64,000 nucleotides of DNA from Thiotrichales bacterium 19S9-11 (GTDB lineage: Bacteria; Pseudomonadota; Gammaproteobacteria; Francisellales; Francisellaceae): positions 24,582 through 88,581 of the forward strand of contig JAKJJT010000008.1 of NCBI GenBank assembly GCA_021713395.1. The letters are read 5' to 3'. Below are positions 45,764 to 55,832 of this stretch, in pieces. Under the pieces are notes generated by a model that ran no database searches, was not told where the DNA came from, and saw only the letters and a program-made list of their open reading frames with translations. Position 1 is the stretch's first letter; every line of letters starts with the position of its first letter. The translations under genes were made by a program, and so were the position numbers.

Positions 45764-46531
45764 TTAGATTTCTACATTATCAATTAGGCGAATATCATCA
45801 ATTTTAATTGCACCTAAAAGTCTATTTTCATATTGTTGGATATATTCAACATCAATACCCAAGTCAGTTAGCTTTTCTGATATAAGTTTGGGATTATCTT
45901 TATGAGTATGAAAAATAGTGGCAAACTGATTCGCTAATTGTCTTTGCTTATCATTAAGTCTTTGGTTTCTTGAACTTAGTGCAAGATTTGATTGGTGTTC
46001 TCTAATTGTGGGGCAAGATATAATTTCAGTTTCAATAAAAAATGACTTAACCATTGACTCAACTAGCTTATATTGTTGATAGTCTTTTTGGCCAAAATAA
46101 GCTCGATTAGCTTTTACTAATAATAAAAGTTTTAGGACAATCGTTAACATACCATCAAAGTGACCTAATCGAAACTCACCTTCCATGGTATGTGCCAGTG
46201 GATCATGAGTTTTAATTTGATAGGCATGGTTATCAGGGTAAATTTCATCTTGTTTTGGTAGTAGTAAGTAATCAATACCAAGTGTTTTAGATATCTCAAT
46301 GTCATGATTAATTGTATTTGGATAATTAATAAAATCACTTTTATCGTTAAACTGAGTTGGGTTAACAAAAATACATAATACGGTCATATCATTATTATTA
46401 ATTGACTCTTTAATTAATGATGCATGTCCTTGATGTAGTGCGCCCATTGTTGGTACAAAACCAATTGTTTTTATATTTGGTATGGTTGCTCTTAGCCTCT
46501 GCCACTCAGAAATATGCTCGATAATTTTCAT
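45764..46531 (-). CDS. panC: Pantothenate synthetase
   Basis: This enzyme joins pantoate and beta-alanine using ATP. The HIGH-like signature lies in [16 protein letters not shown], and [41 protein letters not shown] and the KMSKS-like SSRNQRL are present. The length of 255 residues is slightly below E. coli (283), with a shortened C-terminal domain. panB lies 11 bases upstream and panD 23 bases downstream. Confidence 0.94.
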   Translation of the reverse strand: MKIIEHISEWQRLRATIPNIKTIGFVPTMGALHQGHASLIKESINNNDMTVLCIFVNPTQFNDKSDFINYPNTINHDIEISKTLGIDYLLLPKQDEIYPDNHAYQIKTHDPLAHTMEGEFRLGHFDGMLTIVLKLLLLVKANRAYFGQKDYQQYKLVESMVKSFFIETEIISCPTIREHQSNLALSSRNQRLNDKQRQLANQFATIFHTHKDNPKLISEKLTDLGIDVEYIQQYENRLLGAIKIDDIRLIDNVEI

Positions 46532-46542
46532 AAAATAAGTTC

Positions 46543-47331
46543 CTAACTAAAGCTATGTTCATTCTTTGGAAAAGCGCCTGATTTAACTTCAGCATCATAG
46601 TCGCTAAGTGCTTTTTGAATTAAGTCATAGCCGTTTAAATACTCTTTCACAAACTTAAATGGGGAATTAGGCAAAAGCCCAAGTAGATCATGCCAAACAA
46701 GCACTTGACCATCAGTGTCACTGCCTGCGCCAATACCAATCGTTGGAATGTGAATAGCTTCGGTAATTTTTTTTGCAAGGGGGGATGGAATGCATTCAAG
46801 CACAATAGCAAAACAGCCAGCAGCCTCTAAATCTTTTGCTTGTTGAATTAGGGCTTCTTTTGCTTTTTCTTCTTTTCCTTGGATCTTGAAGCCACCAAAA
46901 TTATGTACATGTTGAGGCGTCATACCAATATGTCCCATGACAGGAACTCCTGAGTGAACGATATGATTAATCGTATCTAAGTTACCAATTGCACCTTCTA
47001 GTTTAATAGCATTAGCACCAGCTTGAATGAGCTTTTGTACTGAGTTAATCGTATCTTTCAACACGCCTCGATAAGACATAAAAGGTAAGTCAGCAACGAT
47101 AAACTTGTTTGAGTTGCCATTTGCAACTGCTTGTGTATGTAAAACCATCATATCAAGTGTTGCAGTGGTTGTATTTTTATGACCATGAACAACCATAGAA
47201 ACACTGTCACCAACTAATAGAATATCAATGTCAGTCTGATTGGCAACTAAAGCTGTTGCTGCATCATAACAAGTGACCATGGTGATTTTTTCAGATAACT
47301 GCTTTTTCTTTATAAGTTGGGTTATGTTCAT
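46543..47331 (-). CDS. panB: Ketopantoate hydroxymethyltransferase
   Basis: This enzyme adds a hydroxymethyl group from methylene-THF to alpha-ketoisovalerate. Characteristic segments are ITMVTCYDAATA, LVGDSVSMVVHGH, VADLPFMSYRG, ANAIKLEG, VMGHIGMTPQHV and IGIGAGSDTDGQVLVWHDLLGL. The 262-residue length is normal. Its start lies 41 bases inside the 3' end of the upstream panG gene, a long overlap that implies coupling. Confidence 0.95.
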   Translation of the reverse strand: MNITQLIKKKQLSEKITMVTCYDAATALVANQTDIDILLVGDSVSMVVHGHKNTTTATLDMMVLHTQAVANGNSNKFIVADLPFMSYRGVLKDTINSVQKLIQAGANAIKLEGAIGNLDTINHIVHSGVPVMGHIGMTPQHVHNFGGFKIQGKEEKAKEALIQQAKDLEAAGCFAIVLECIPSPLAKKITEAIHIPTIGIGAGSDTDGQVLVWHDLLGLLPNSPFKFVKEYLNGYDLIQKALSDYDAEVKSGAFPKNEHSFS

Positions 47332-48133
47332 TTTTATCCTCAGTTACATCTGTTAGATGAGTATTCACAAAAGCTTGATAAATTGATAAAAAGTTATCAT
47401 GGGCTAATGCTTCAAAGTGATTATTAATCGTTTTAATGTCTTTTCGTGCAATAGGCCCAGTTAATGCATTTTGAAAATCTTCTTTTATATTCGTCATGGT
47501 TTGCTCAAAAATGGGTAAAGCAATACTGGGATCTAAGTTAAAATGCTTTTTTAGAGCATTAAAGTATTTTTGCCATAATAAAGTTGTAAAGTTATTAGCC
47601 ATTGATGTTAATGCATGGTAGTAGTATTTATCTTCTTTATTTATTTTAAAATGTTTATTAGTCAGTCCTGGTAACAGTTCTTCAAAACAAGGGCCTTTGG
47701 ATTCTATGGCAAACGGAATATTAATATATTGTTCAATTGAATAAAATGCATTAGAAAATGTTTGCAATGGGTGAGCGGTATAGGCGTAGTTGGAAATTAG
47801 TGCACCAGAGAAATGTATGTAGTACTGATCTTCTGGTTTTAATTTTAAAGCATATTGCTCAATAAAAGGGTCAATTACATCATCTTTGATCAAAAAGAGA
47901 ATGCGTTTGTGTTGTTGTAAATAACTAGTCAGTTGTGAAATAGGCTGGCTACGATTCCATGAGTTATATTTAATATTTAACATATCTAAATAGTAACTAA
48001 AATGCTTCGCCATCAATCCATTACCTATAATAAGATATTGGCTATTTTGGTTCTGACTTGATTTAAACATATTATTGTAGATGATGTTAAATTTTGGATA
48101 AGGATAAACAGAAATTCTCTCAGCCGCAACCAT
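47291..48133 (-). CDS. panG: PanG-type ketopantoate reductase (Rossmann/DUF2520-like)
   Basis: The protein has an N-terminal dinucleotide-binding strand-turn (YLIIGNGLMAKHFSYYL), a histidine-containing second-half motif YIHFSGALISNYAYTAHPLQTFS, and a C-terminal helical domain with NALTGPIARKDIKTINNHF, the DUF2520 hallmark. It opens a pan operon that lacks panE. Francisella is known to use such a non-canonical reductase, PanG, for ketopantoate reduction, which supports the call. The start is unsure: M1 at 48133 or the Met at 48070 directly before the Rossmann strand (MFKSSQNQNSQYLII); neither has a clear ribosome binding site. Confidence 0.7.
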   Translation of the reverse strand: MVAAERISVYPYPKFNIIYNNMFKSSQNQNSQYLIIGNGLMAKHFSYYLDMLNIKYNSWNRSQPISQLTSYLQQHKRILFLIKDDVIDPFIEQYALKLKPEDQYYIHFSGALISNYAYTAHPLQTFSNAFYSIEQYINIPFAIESKGPCFEELLPGLTNKHFKINKEDKYYYHALTSMANNFTTLLWQKYFNALKKHFNLDPSIALPIFEQTMTNIKEDFQNALTGPIARKDIKTINNHFEALAHDNFLSIYQAFVNTHLTDVTEDKNEHNPTYKEKAVI

Positions 48134-48213
48134 TTAAGTAGCATTGTGAGTAAAGTATTTATTTGCTAGAATCAGTTTGATCTGTCTTGGGTATAACAAA
48201 GCATATATGTTAA

Positions 48214-49173
48214 ATGACTAGCCTATTAAAACAAACGGTAAAAACAAAAGCACTATTTAAGCCAGCTTTTTGGCTTAGAAACCCTCATCTTCAAACAATC
48301 TATGGTAGTATTTTTCGTTATAAATCAAAACAAGAAATCACATGGGAAGCAATTCATTTACTTGATGGTGATTTTATTGATATTGCTTGGGCAGGCAATT
48401 CAAAAAAGCCAATTGTTATTATTTTGCATGGCCTGGAAGGCTCTTTAAGATCTCATTATATACAAATGAGCATTGATCATTTAGTTGATTCTGGTTTTCG
48501 AGTTGCTGTGATGCACTTTAGAAGTTGTAGCTATCGCATGAATGCAAATAAAAATAAGACTTATAATGCAGGTGATGTAAGTGATTTTAAAGAAATACTT
48601 GATCATCTAATTTGGCGAAATAAAAAACCATTTAAGGTGATTGGCTTTTCCTTGGGTGGTAATGTTTTATTGCGTTATCTTGAACAGTATGATGATTGGC
48701 GTATTGGTAAGGCAGTAGTTATTTCATCGCCATTTAACTTAGGGCTATCAGTTAACCAACTACCAAAATTTTACCATCATGTTTTTTTGAAAAGTCTTAA
48801 ACGAAAAGTTATTTATAAAGTTCAAAAACAAGGTCTTGAAGGGATTGATTTAAAGTACTTGAAAAAGATAAAGCATATTAAAGAATTTGATCATTATATT
48901 ACTGCTAAAATGTATGGCTTTAGAGATGCTGAAAGTTATTATCGAGCTTCAAGTACGCGAACGGATTTACATTTAATCAAACAACAAACGCTTATTATTC
49001 ATGCTTTAGATGATCCTTTTATACCATATTATACAGTGCCGGAAGAAAAGGAGCTATCAGAGACAACAGAACTGATGATAACAGAGTATGGTGGTCATGT
49101 TGGTTTTGTTAAAGGAGGTCTCCCATGGAAACCAAAGGTATGGTTTTATAAACCAATGTTGAATTTTTTATAG
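48214..49173 (+). CDS. YheT-family alpha/beta hydrolase
   Basis: The 319-residue protein fits the YheT/ABHD1-type hydrolases. The segment FWLRNPHLQTIYGSIF is the family N-terminal signature, then LHGLEGSLRSHYIQ (oxyanion region), MHFRSCS, and the nucleophile elbow GFSLGGN. An Asp in HALDDPFIPY and the His of EYGGHVGFV complete the triad. It is divergent from panG. Lipid or medium-chain ester substrates are reported for the family. Confidence 0.9.
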   Translation: MTSLLKQTVKTKALFKPAFWLRNPHLQTIYGSIFRYKSKQEITWEAIHLLDGDFIDIAWAGNSKKPIVIILHGLEGSLRSHYIQMSIDHLVDSGFRVAVMHFRSCSYRMNANKNKTYNAGDVSDFKEILDHLIWRNKKPFKVIGFSLGGNVLLRYLEQYDDWRIGKAVVISSPFNLGLSVNQLPKFYHHVFLKSLKRKVIYKVQKQGLEGIDLKYLKKIKHIKEFDHYITAKMYGFRDAESYYRASSTRTDLHLIKQQTLIIHALDDPFIPYYTVPEEKELSETTELMITEYGGHVGFVKGGLPWKPKVWFYKPMLNFL

Positions 49174-49186
49174 ACAGGGGGGTAAT

Positions 49187-50401
49187 ATGGAAACAGAAAT
49201 TGAAACTTATTCCAGAATAAAAGATCAAATTTCAAATAGTTATAAATTAAATTATGAAGAGAAGAGAACCTCTCGTGCTTTAGCAGATGATATTAAAGAT
49301 ATTTCAGTTGAGGAAATTATCAGGCTTCTTCAAGCATTGAAAAAAAATGAAAATTTGAGAGAAGAATCAATTTTGCTTTCACGGAAGAGTCCATTGTTTG
49401 ATAAATTAATTTTGATGAAAGGAGGACTAGAGGAAAACCCATGGGTATTACGTTTGCATACCTATAATGTCATGGATCATACAGATGGAAAAATAAGAAG
49501 CAACTTGGGTGATGAAGTATCAGATAGTGAAATAAATCCACATTATCATCGTTGGGATTTAACTTCTCGTTTTCTCCAGGGGGGATTTAATAATATTAAG
49601 TATATGGTTTCTGATAATGGTAATGAAGAAAATAAATTTTTTGAATTTAAACTAGGTTCAACTGCAGGTGATCAAGCCAAAACCAATAATAAAAGAAAAG
49701 CCGAATGCCTTGGTAGTAAGTATTTAACTATTAAATCAGATGATGTGTATAAGCAAGGCGATTTAGTTCACTATTCTATTTTAGAGTCACATAAAGTTAG
49801 TCCTCAAATGGCACCTTTTTTTGGAATGACGATGACATTAGCTCATACTTCAGAAAGTTTAGATGGAAGCTCAAGATTTTATCAAAAAGTATATACAGAG
49901 GAAGTTAAAGCAATTCCATATACACTAGAAGAGCACTTATATTCAATTACTCAAGCAATTGTGCAGCTAAAGCTAGTTCAACTGTGTGAAATTTTTTCAG
50001 GGTCTATTGGTGGGCGTTTTGTTTTCCCCAATAGTTTAGAGACAGAATTATTGCCTACGATTGCAATGATACAATTGCAAAAAGAAAACTTTACAGAAAC
50101 ACCCATGTTTAATTGTAAAGCTGAGTTTAATAGTGGTGTAAGTAGCAAGATATATAATCTTATTATTCAAGTACTAGATGAGATGGAGTTAGAAGAAAAA
50201 AAAGTCTTGGGTGATTTAATAAAAAAGTCACAAGAAAATTTATCCAAGCAAAAATTTTTTCTTAAAGATAAAGCAGATCTTCCTGATGCACTATCTACGA
50301 TGGTTGATAGAAGAAATAAAGATCTTCCCAGTGATGTAGTCACTCCTTTCTATGGGGAGGGGGAAAGCTCTAGCAGTCAGATGCTTGAACTAGGGTATTG
50401 A
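49187..50401 (+). CDS. Unrecognised protein with a cupin-like His motif
   Basis: I do not recognise the family firmly. The 404-residue protein has no signal peptide or membrane segment. Residues about 82-225 look like a beta-rich cupin fold: WVLRLHTYNV, then NPHYHRWDLTSRFLQGGF with an HxHRW metal-binding pattern, then after about 85 residues GDLVHYSILESHKV followed by GMTMTLAHTS, which would give the third histidine and closing strands. The rest is helical and charged, with a Ser/Glu-rich C-terminus. AGGGGGG precedes the ATG. It sits 13 bases after the YheT-type hydrolase and may be co-transcribed. A metal-dependent dioxygenase-like activity is a guess. Confidence 0.5.
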   Translation: METEIETYSRIKDQISNSYKLNYEEKRTSRALADDIKDISVEEIIRLLQALKKNENLREESILLSRKSPLFDKLILMKGGLEENPWVLRLHTYNVMDHTDGKIRSNLGDEVSDSEINPHYHRWDLTSRFLQGGFNNIKYMVSDNGNEENKFFEFKLGSTAGDQAKTNNKRKAECLGSKYLTIKSDDVYKQGDLVHYSILESHKVSPQMAPFFGMTMTLAHTSESLDGSSRFYQKVYTEEVKAIPYTLEEHLYSITQAIVQLKLVQLCEIFSGSIGGRFVFPNSLETELLPTIAMIQLQKENFTETPMFNCKAEFNSGVSSKIYNLIIQVLDEMELEEKKVLGDLIKKSQENLSKQKFFLKDKADLPDALSTMVDRRNKDLPSDVVTPFYGEGESSSSQMLELGY

Positions 50402-50488
50402 TCTATTAATTTACAATAAACAATTGCCAATCTTTATTCAGAGGTTGAAATAATAAAACGAAATACTAGCTGTTACGATAATCATCGG

Positions 50489-50494
50489 TATAAT
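50489..50494 (+). promoter_or_regulatory. Perfect -10 box before tyrS
   Basis: TATAAT lies 52 bases upstream of the tyrS ATG. No good -35 element is found at 16-18 bases, so this is a weak call. Confidence 0.3.
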
Positions 50495-50546
50495 AGATAT
50501 CTTTAGATATTATTTTGATTTTAAAGAAACATCCACTGGAGTAATA

Positions 50547-51779
50547 ATGACATCAAAAAGTATTGATGAAGCATTAGCGATTATTAAACGCGGTACTGAT
50601 GAGATTTTATTAGAAGAAGAGCTAGTTGAAAAGCTCAAAGAAAATCGTCCTTTAATTGTAAAGATGGGCTTTGATCCGACAGCACCTGATTTGCATTTAG
50701 GTCATACCGTTGCAATTACTAAATTACGTCAGTTACAAGACTTAGGCCATGAAATTCATTTTTTAATTGGTGACTTTACGGCTCAAATTGGTGATCCGAC
50801 TGGTAAAAATGTCACAAGAAAGCCTTTGGATGAAGAAACGATTAAAGAAAATGCTAAAACTTACCAAGCACAATGCTTTAAAATTTTAGATAAAGAAAAA
50901 ACGGTTATTAAACGTAACTCTGAATGGTTTGGTAAAATGTCTGCTGCTGAAATGATTAAGCTTGCCGCAAAAGAAACCGTTGCTCGTATGCTAGAGCGTG
51001 ATGATTTTAAAAAACGTTATCAAGGTGGTCAGTCAATTGCAATCCATGAGTTTTTATATCCTCTTGTTCAAGGCTATGACTCAGTTGCGATGAAAGCAGA
51101 TATTGAGCTAGGTGGAACAGATCAAAAGTTTAATTTGTTAATGGGTCGTGAATTACAAAAAGATGCAGGTCAAAAGCCACAGGTTGTCATTACAATGCCA
51201 TTACTAGAAGGTTTAGATGGCGTTAAAAAAATGTCTAAATCGTTAGGTAATTATATTGGTATTACCGAAGCACCAGATGATATTTTTGGTAAAATTATGT
51301 CAATTTCAGATGAGTTGATGTGGCGTTATTTTGAGTTATTAAGTCAACGATCAATCGAAGAAATTGATCAGTTAAAACGTCAAGCAGAAGCAGGACAAAA
51401 TCCACGTGATATTAAGTTTTTATTAGCGAAAGAAATTATTGAGCGCTTTCATAATAAGCGTGATGCAGATCAAGCAGAACAAAATTTTATTAATCGTTTT
51501 CAGAAAAATCAAGTACCAGATGAAATGCCAGAGTATACATTTGATATTGGTGCTGATGGCATAGCAATTGCTAATTTATTAAAAGATGCTAATTTAGTTT
51601 CTAGTACTTCTGAGGCAATGAGAATGATTAAGCAGGGAGCAGTTAAAATAAATGGAGAAAAAGTACTTGAAATTGGTTTGATTGACCTTGAAGAAACGAT
51701 AGTTTGCCAGGTTGGTAAAAGAAAATTTGCAAAAGTTACATTAGTTAAAAACCAAGCCAAAAAAACTTTAGAAGTATAG
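50547..51779 (+). CDS. tyrS: Tyrosyl-tRNA synthetase
   Basis: This class I synthetase charges tRNA-Tyr. The HIGH motif lies in [16 protein letters not shown], the tyrosine pocket in [12 protein letters not shown] and [22 protein letters not shown], and the KMSKS motif in [16 protein letters not shown]-terminal S4 RNA-binding domain follows ([19 protein letters not shown]). The sequence pattern belongs to the TyrZ-like branch found in many gammaproteobacteria. It is followed by thrS after four bases. Confidence 0.95.
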   Translation: MTSKSIDEALAIIKRGTDEILLEEELVEKLKENRPLIVKMGFDPTAPDLHLGHTVAITKLRQLQDLGHEIHFLIGDFTAQIGDPTGKNVTRKPLDEETIKENAKTYQAQCFKILDKEKTVIKRNSEWFGKMSAAEMIKLAAKETVARMLERDDFKKRYQGGQSIAIHEFLYPLVQGYDSVAMKADIELGGTDQKFNLLMGRELQKDAGQKPQVVITMPLLEGLDGVKKMSKSLGNYIGITEAPDDIFGKIMSISDELMWRYFELLSQRSIEEIDQLKRQAEAGQNPRDIKFLLAKEIIERFHNKRDADQAEQNFINRFQKNQVPDEMPEYTFDIGADGIAIANLLKDANLVSSTSEAMRMIKQGAVKINGEKVLEIGLIDLEETIVCQVGKRKFAKVTLVKNQAKKTLEV

Positions 51780-51783
51780 TGTA

Positions 51784-53751
51784 ATGATGGAACAGAACGT
51801 AAAAGAAAAAATTGAGAATGATGTTATGGTAAAAGTTACTTTGCCGGATGGTAGTGTTAGAGAGTTTGAAGATAAAGTTAGTGTTTTAGGTGTTGCTGAA
51901 GCGATAGGTCCTGGTTTGGCTAAAGCAACTTTAGCAGGAGATATTGATGGTAAGCTTGTTGATGCAAGTTTTGAAATAACATCTGATGCATCTTTGAGAA
52001 TCATTACAGCAAAAGATAAAGAAGGTTTAGAAATTCTAAGGCATTCTTGTGCTCACCTTTTAGCTCAGGCAGTCAAAAAATTATTCCCAGAAGCACAAGT
52101 CACCATTGGCCCTGTGATTGAAAATGGGTTTTATTATGACTTTGCTTATAAGCGCCCATTTACACCAGAAGATTTAGAAAAAATTGAAAAAGAGATGAAA
52201 CAAATTGCATCAAAAGGTGATGATGTTATACGCTCTGAAATGCCTAGAGATGAAGCAATCAAACATTTTGAGTCTATTGGTGAGTATTATAAGGCAGAAA
52301 TTATCCGTGATATTCCTAAAGGTGAAGTATTAAGTTTATATACTCAAGGTGATTTTACTGATCTTTGTCGGGGACCTCATGTGCCAAACTTATCGCATAT
52401 TAAAGTATTTAAGTTAATGCGAGTAGCGGGTGCGTATTGGAGAGGGGACTCTAAAAATGAAATGCTACAGCGTATTTATGGTACTTGCTGGGCAGATAAG
52501 AAAGATCTAAAAGCATATCTTTATATGCTTGAAGAAGCAGAAAAGCGAGATCACAGAAAAATTGGCAAAGCACTTGATCTCTATCACTTTCAAGAAGAGT
52601 CACCAGGGATTGCTTTTTGGCATCCAAAAGGTGTTCAAATTTGGCGTGTGGTTGAAGATTATATGCGAGCATCGAACCAAAGACACGGTTGTGATGAAAT
52701 TAGAACACCATTAATTGCCGATCTTTCTTTATGGGAAAAGTCAGGGCATCAGGCTAAATATGCTGAAAATATGTTTATGACAGGTTCTGAAAACCGTGAT
52801 TATGCAATTCGCCCAATGAACTGTCCAACCTGTGTGCAAGTATATAATAACCACTTAAGAAGTTATCGTGACTTACCAATTCGCATGGCTGAGTTTGGAG
52901 TTGTGCATCGTAATGAGGCATCTGGCGCATTGCATGGTTTATTAAGAGTTCGTAGCTTTACTCAAGATGATGGACATATCTTTTGTCGTGAAGACCAAGT
53001 GCAAGAAGAAGTTGCTTTAATGGTTGATCAGTGTTTTGAGGTTTATCGTGATTTTGGTTTTAGTGAGTTTGATGTAAAACTTGCATTGCGCCCAGAGAAT
53101 CGAGTAGGCACGGATGATGAGTGGGATAAATCAGAAAAAGCACTAGCAGAAGCTTTAAGATCTAAAGATATTGAGTTTGAAGAATTACCTGGTGAAGGTG
53201 CATTTTATGGACCAAAGATTGAGTTTCACTTAAAAGATGCCATTGGTCGAAGTTGGCAGTGTGGTACAATTCAGCTAGATTTTTCCATGCCACGACGACT
53301 AGGGTCAGAGTTTGTTGATGATGATAATGAAAGAAAAACACCAGCTATGCTTCATCGAGCAATTGTTGGTTCATTGGAGCGATTTATTGGCGTAATGATT
53401 GAACATTATGCTGGAAAACTGCCAGTTTGGTTATCACCAACACAAGTCATTGTGATGGGAATTACCTCTCGAGTGGACGAATATTTGCAAAAAATTCATA
53501 AAAAATTGCAAAAAATGTCAATTAGAGCAGATTTAGACTTGAGAAAAGAGAAAATCGGGTTTAAAATCCGTGAGCATACTTTATCCAGAGTTCCATTTTT
53601 TATCATTGCTGGTGATAAAGAAGCAGAAAGCAATATGGTAACTGTTCGTAGGCGTGATGGGAAAGACTTGGGTATGATGTCATTAGATGCGTTTGTTACG
53701 CTGATTAATGACCATATCAAGGATAAAGGTAGAAAAAATTTGGAGGACTGA
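51784..53751 (+). CDS. thrS: Threonyl-tRNA synthetase
   Basis: This class II enzyme charges tRNA-Thr. It has the TGS domain ([16 protein letters not shown]), the editing domain with [18 protein letters not shown], and the catalytic core. The zinc ligands are Cys in [12 protein letters not shown] and two later His residues; motif 2 is [22 protein letters not shown] and motif 3 is [13 protein letters not shown]. The start at 51784 gives 14 residues before the usual [12 protein letters not shown] at 51826 is an equally reasonable start. E. coli thrS is autoregulated through tRNA-like leader structures; none was recognised here. Its stop overlaps the region of the infC start. Confidence 0.95.
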   Translation: MMEQNVKEKIENDVMVKVTLPDGSVREFEDKVSVLGVAEAIGPGLAKATLAGDIDGKLVDASFEITSDASLRIITAKDKEGLEILRHSCAHLLAQAVKKLFPEAQVTIGPVIENGFYYDFAYKRPFTPEDLEKIEKEMKQIASKGDDVIRSEMPRDEAIKHFESIGEYYKAEIIRDIPKGEVLSLYTQGDFTDLCRGPHVPNLSHIKVFKLMRVAGAYWRGDSKNEMLQRIYGTCWADKKDLKAYLYMLEEAEKRDHRKIGKALDLYHFQEESPGIAFWHPKGVQIWRVVEDYMRASNQRHGCDEIRTPLIADLSLWEKSGHQAKYAENMFMTGSENRDYAIRPMNCPTCVQVYNNHLRSYRDLPIRMAEFGVVHRNEASGALHGLLRVRSFTQDDGHIFCREDQVQEEVALMVDQCFEVYRDFGFSEFDVKLALRPENRVGTDDEWDKSEKALAEALRSKDIEFEELPGEGAFYGPKIEFHLKDAIGRSWQCGTIQLDFSMPRRLGSEFVDDDNERKTPAMLHRAIVGSLERFIGVMIEHYAGKLPVWLSPTQVIVMGITSRVDEYLQKIHKKLQKMSIRADLDLRKEKIGFKIREHTLSRVPFFIIAGDKEAESNMVTVRRRDGKDLGMMSLDAFVTLINDHIKDKGRKNLED

Positions 53752-53756
53752 TTATT
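53742..53756 (+). promoter_or_regulatory. Strong ribosome binding site and AUU start codon of infC
   Basis: GGAGG at 53742-53746 stands seven bases before ATT at 53754, within the last codons of thrS. No ATG or GTG lies in frame between the ribosome binding site and the conserved IF-3 coding segment (ARINGQI). The rare AUU start is the known basis of infC autoregulation in E. coli, where IF-3 discriminates against its own start codon. Confidence 0.8.
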
Positions 53757-54278
53757 AAAGAAGAACAAAAAGCTCGGATTAATGGTCAAATAACAGCGAC
53801 AGAAGTTCGCTTGATTGATAATGAAGGGCAGCAACTTGGAGTGGTTTCGGTTAAGGATGCTTTAAGTCAATCGCAAGATTTAGGTCTTGACTTGGTTGAA
53901 GTATCGCCACAAGCCAAGCCACCGGTTTGCCGTATTATGAATTACGGCAAGTACTTATTTGAACAAAATAAGAAAAAATCGGAGGCAAAGAAAAAGCAAA
54001 AACAGATGCAGGTTAAAGAAATTAAACTGAGACCTGTAACTGAGGAAGGGGATTATCAGGTAAAACTGCGCAACCTGACTAAGTTCCTAGAAAGCGGTGA
54101 CAAAGTTAAGATCACATTACGCTTTAGAGGTCGTGAAATGTCTCACCAAGAGCTAGGCATGACAATGATGAAGCGTATACAATCTGACCTGGAAGAGTTA
54201 GCAGTGGTAGAACATATGCCAAAGCTTGAAGGGCGTCAGATGATCATGGTTATGGCACCAAGTAAAAAGAAGAAGTAA
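53754..54278 (+). CDS. infC: Translation initiation factor IF-3
   Basis: IF-3 binds the 30S subunit, keeps 50S away and checks start codons. From the ATT start the protein has 174 residues, against 180 in E. coli: a short lead-in, then [43 protein letters not shown], a basic linker ([22 protein letters not shown]) and the C-terminal [20 protein letters not shown] naive call would begin at a TTG 57 bases downstream and lose the conserved N-terminal segment. It is followed by rpmI and rplT, the classical infC-rpmI-rplT operon. Confidence 0.93.
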   Translation: MKEEQKARINGQITATEVRLIDNEGQQLGVVSVKDALSQSQDLGLDLVEVSPQAKPPVCRIMNYGKYLFEQNKKKSEAKKKQKQMQVKEIKLRPVTEEGDYQVKLRNLTKFLESGDKVKITLRFRGREMSHQELGMTMMKRIQSDLEELAVVEHMPKLEGRQMIMVMAPSKKKK

Positions 54279-54317
54279 ATTAACTTAAACTAGAGCATAA
54301 ATGCGGAGTATAGTACT

Positions 54318-54515
54318 ATGCCAAAACTAAAATCAAATCGTGGTGCGATGAAACGTTTTAAGAAAACCGGTAAAGGTGGATTTAAACATCGTGCAGCTTA
54401 CAGAAATCATATCTTGACGAAAATGTCGACTAAGCGTAAGCGTCATCTTCGTGGAATGGACATGATTGCTGATGCTGATAAGTCATCTTTAAAGCAAATG
54501 ATGCCATTTGTATAA
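54318..54515 (+). CDS. rpmI: 50S ribosomal protein bL35
   Basis: The 65-residue, very basic protein begins [20 protein letters not shown] and contains [25 protein letters not shown], typical of L35. It lies between infC and rplT. In E. coli the L20 protein represses this gene through an mRNA pseudoknot; such a structure was not identified here. Confidence 0.97.
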   Translation: MPKLKSNRGAMKRFKKTGKGGFKHRAAYRNHILTKMSTKRKRHLRGMDMIADADKSSLKQMMPFV

Positions 54516-54544
54516 ACTTAATTTCTTAAAGTGGAGTCGTAACA

Positions 54545-54904
54545 ATGTCAAGAGTAAAAAGAGGCGTCCAAGCACGTCGTCGTCATAAGAAAGTTTTAAA
54601 ACAAGCCAAAGGCTATTATGGTGCACGCTCGCGCGTCTATCGTGTAGCGAAACAAGCGGTTATTAAAGCAGGTCAATATGCTTATCGTGACCGTAAGCAA
54701 AAGAAACGTCAATTTCGTTCATTATGGATTGTTCGTATTAACGCGGCAACTCGTCAATATGATATGAGCTATAGTCAGTTTATTAATGGATTGAAAAAAG
54801 CAAACATTGAGCTAGATCGTAAAGTACTAGCTGAGATGGCGGTTTATAATAAAGCTGATTTTGAAAAATTAGTTGAACAAGCAAAACAAGCACTATCTGC
54901 TTAA
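54545..54904 (+). CDS. rplT: 50S ribosomal protein bL20
   Basis: The 119-residue protein carries the highly conserved [20 protein letters not shown] and [27 protein letters not shown] segments and [12 protein letters not shown]20 is needed early in 50S assembly. A GGAG ribosome binding site precedes the ATG. It is the last gene of the operon and is followed by a strong terminator. Confidence 0.97.
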   Translation: MSRVKRGVQARRRHKKVLKQAKGYYGARSRVYRVAKQAVIKAGQYAYRDRKQKKRQFRSLWIVRINAATRQYDMSYSQFINGLKKANIELDRKVLAEMAVYNKADFEKLVEQAKQALSA

Positions 54905-54936
54905 TTATTTGTTTAATTAAAAATATATATAAATAG

Positions 54937-54961
54937 AAAGCACCTTTTTGGGTGCTTTTTA
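54937..54961 (+). terminator. Rho-independent terminator after rplT
   Basis: AAAGCACC (54937-54944) pairs perfectly with GGTGCTTT (54951-54958) around a 6-base loop, and the run of Ts continues after the stem. It ends the infC-rpmI-rplT transcript. Confidence 0.9.
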
Positions 54962-55031
54962 AATTTATTTTAAATTAAGATAATAATAAGTATAAAAAAT
55001 GCATTTAATACTATAAGAAGGAAATAGGATT

Positions 55032-55832
55032 ATGTTTGATGCAGGGAGCAGTTATAAAGGGCAAGAGTGTAAAGAAGAAGTAAGGAAAGGATTAGTTTTA
55101 GGCGTATTTGCTCAAATTTTCGGTACTTTACCACCAGAAGGTGAAAAACTAGACAATGACTTTTCAGAATTAGTAGCATATTATAAAGAAGAGTTAATAT
55201 CTAGTAGTGAGGTAAAGATTTCAAAGATACTTCGAGGTATATCTGATATTAATGATGGTAGTGGGGCAGTAACTAATGATTATATACTTTCTAATTTTGC
55301 TGAAGTAGTAAGTAAGAAAGAAAAAAATGGCTCAGAGGTTACTGAAGCAGATAGAAACAACCCTATTTTTATAAAGTTAGAAAGCTATATTATTGCATCT
55401 GTTTTTAGTTTTAAAGTGTCTGAATTTAATCAACCATTTGTTAACTTGATTGAGAAACTTCATAAAGAATATATTAAAGAAGATGATGTAGGAAAAATAG
55501 AAAAACTTAATAATGTCATTAAAATACTTTTAGATGTTAGTTTAAATGATAATGATAAAGTACATAAAATAGAAGAAGAGATTGGTAAGATTGATGGTGT
55601 TGATATTTGGGATATATTTAAATACATGCGCGACTATATTAATGATTCAGAAAAAGAATTTTCAAGAAACCATGAAGATTTAAAATCCCTCATAGAATCT
55701 CTTATAGACAAAGGTTTTTTATCACAGGTTAAAAAAGAACGTTCAGAATTCTCAAAATCACAGACACCAAATACTCCATTTTCTGCACAGGAAGAAAAGT
55801 GGGTTGGAATTGATTTTTTGCAATATATTTAA
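55032..55832 (+). CDS. Unrecognised 266-residue soluble helical protein
   Basis: No family was recognised. The protein lacks a signal peptide and membrane segments. It is rich in Glu, Lys, Asp and Ser and appears mostly helical, for example YIIASVFSFKVSEFNQPFV and YMRDYINDSEKEFSRNHEDL. GAAGGAAA precedes the ATG. It follows the rplT terminator, so it has its own promoter in an AT-rich gap of about 70 bases. Its stop overlaps the convergent hslO stop by four bases. Its style resembles the other orphan proteins in the window (404 and 734 aa), but no shared motif was seen. Confidence 0.6.
   Translation: MFDAGSSYKGQECKEEVRKGLVLGVFAQIFGTLPPEGEKLDNDFSELVAYYKEELISSSEVKISKILRGISDINDGSGAVTNDYILSNFAEVVSKKEKNGSEVTEADRNNPIFIKLESYIIASVFSFKVSEFNQPFVNLIEKLHKEYIKEDDVGKIEKLNNVIKILLDVSLNDNDKVHKIEEEIGKIDGVDIWDIFKYMRDYINDSEKEFSRNHEDLKSLIESLIDKGFLSQVKKERSEFSKSQTPNTPFSAQEEKWVGIDFLQYI

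Noticed and set aside
53811..54278. infC starting at a TTG at 53811
   Set aside because: Conserved IF-3 residues and a strong ribosome binding site lie upstream at the ATT codon, 53754.
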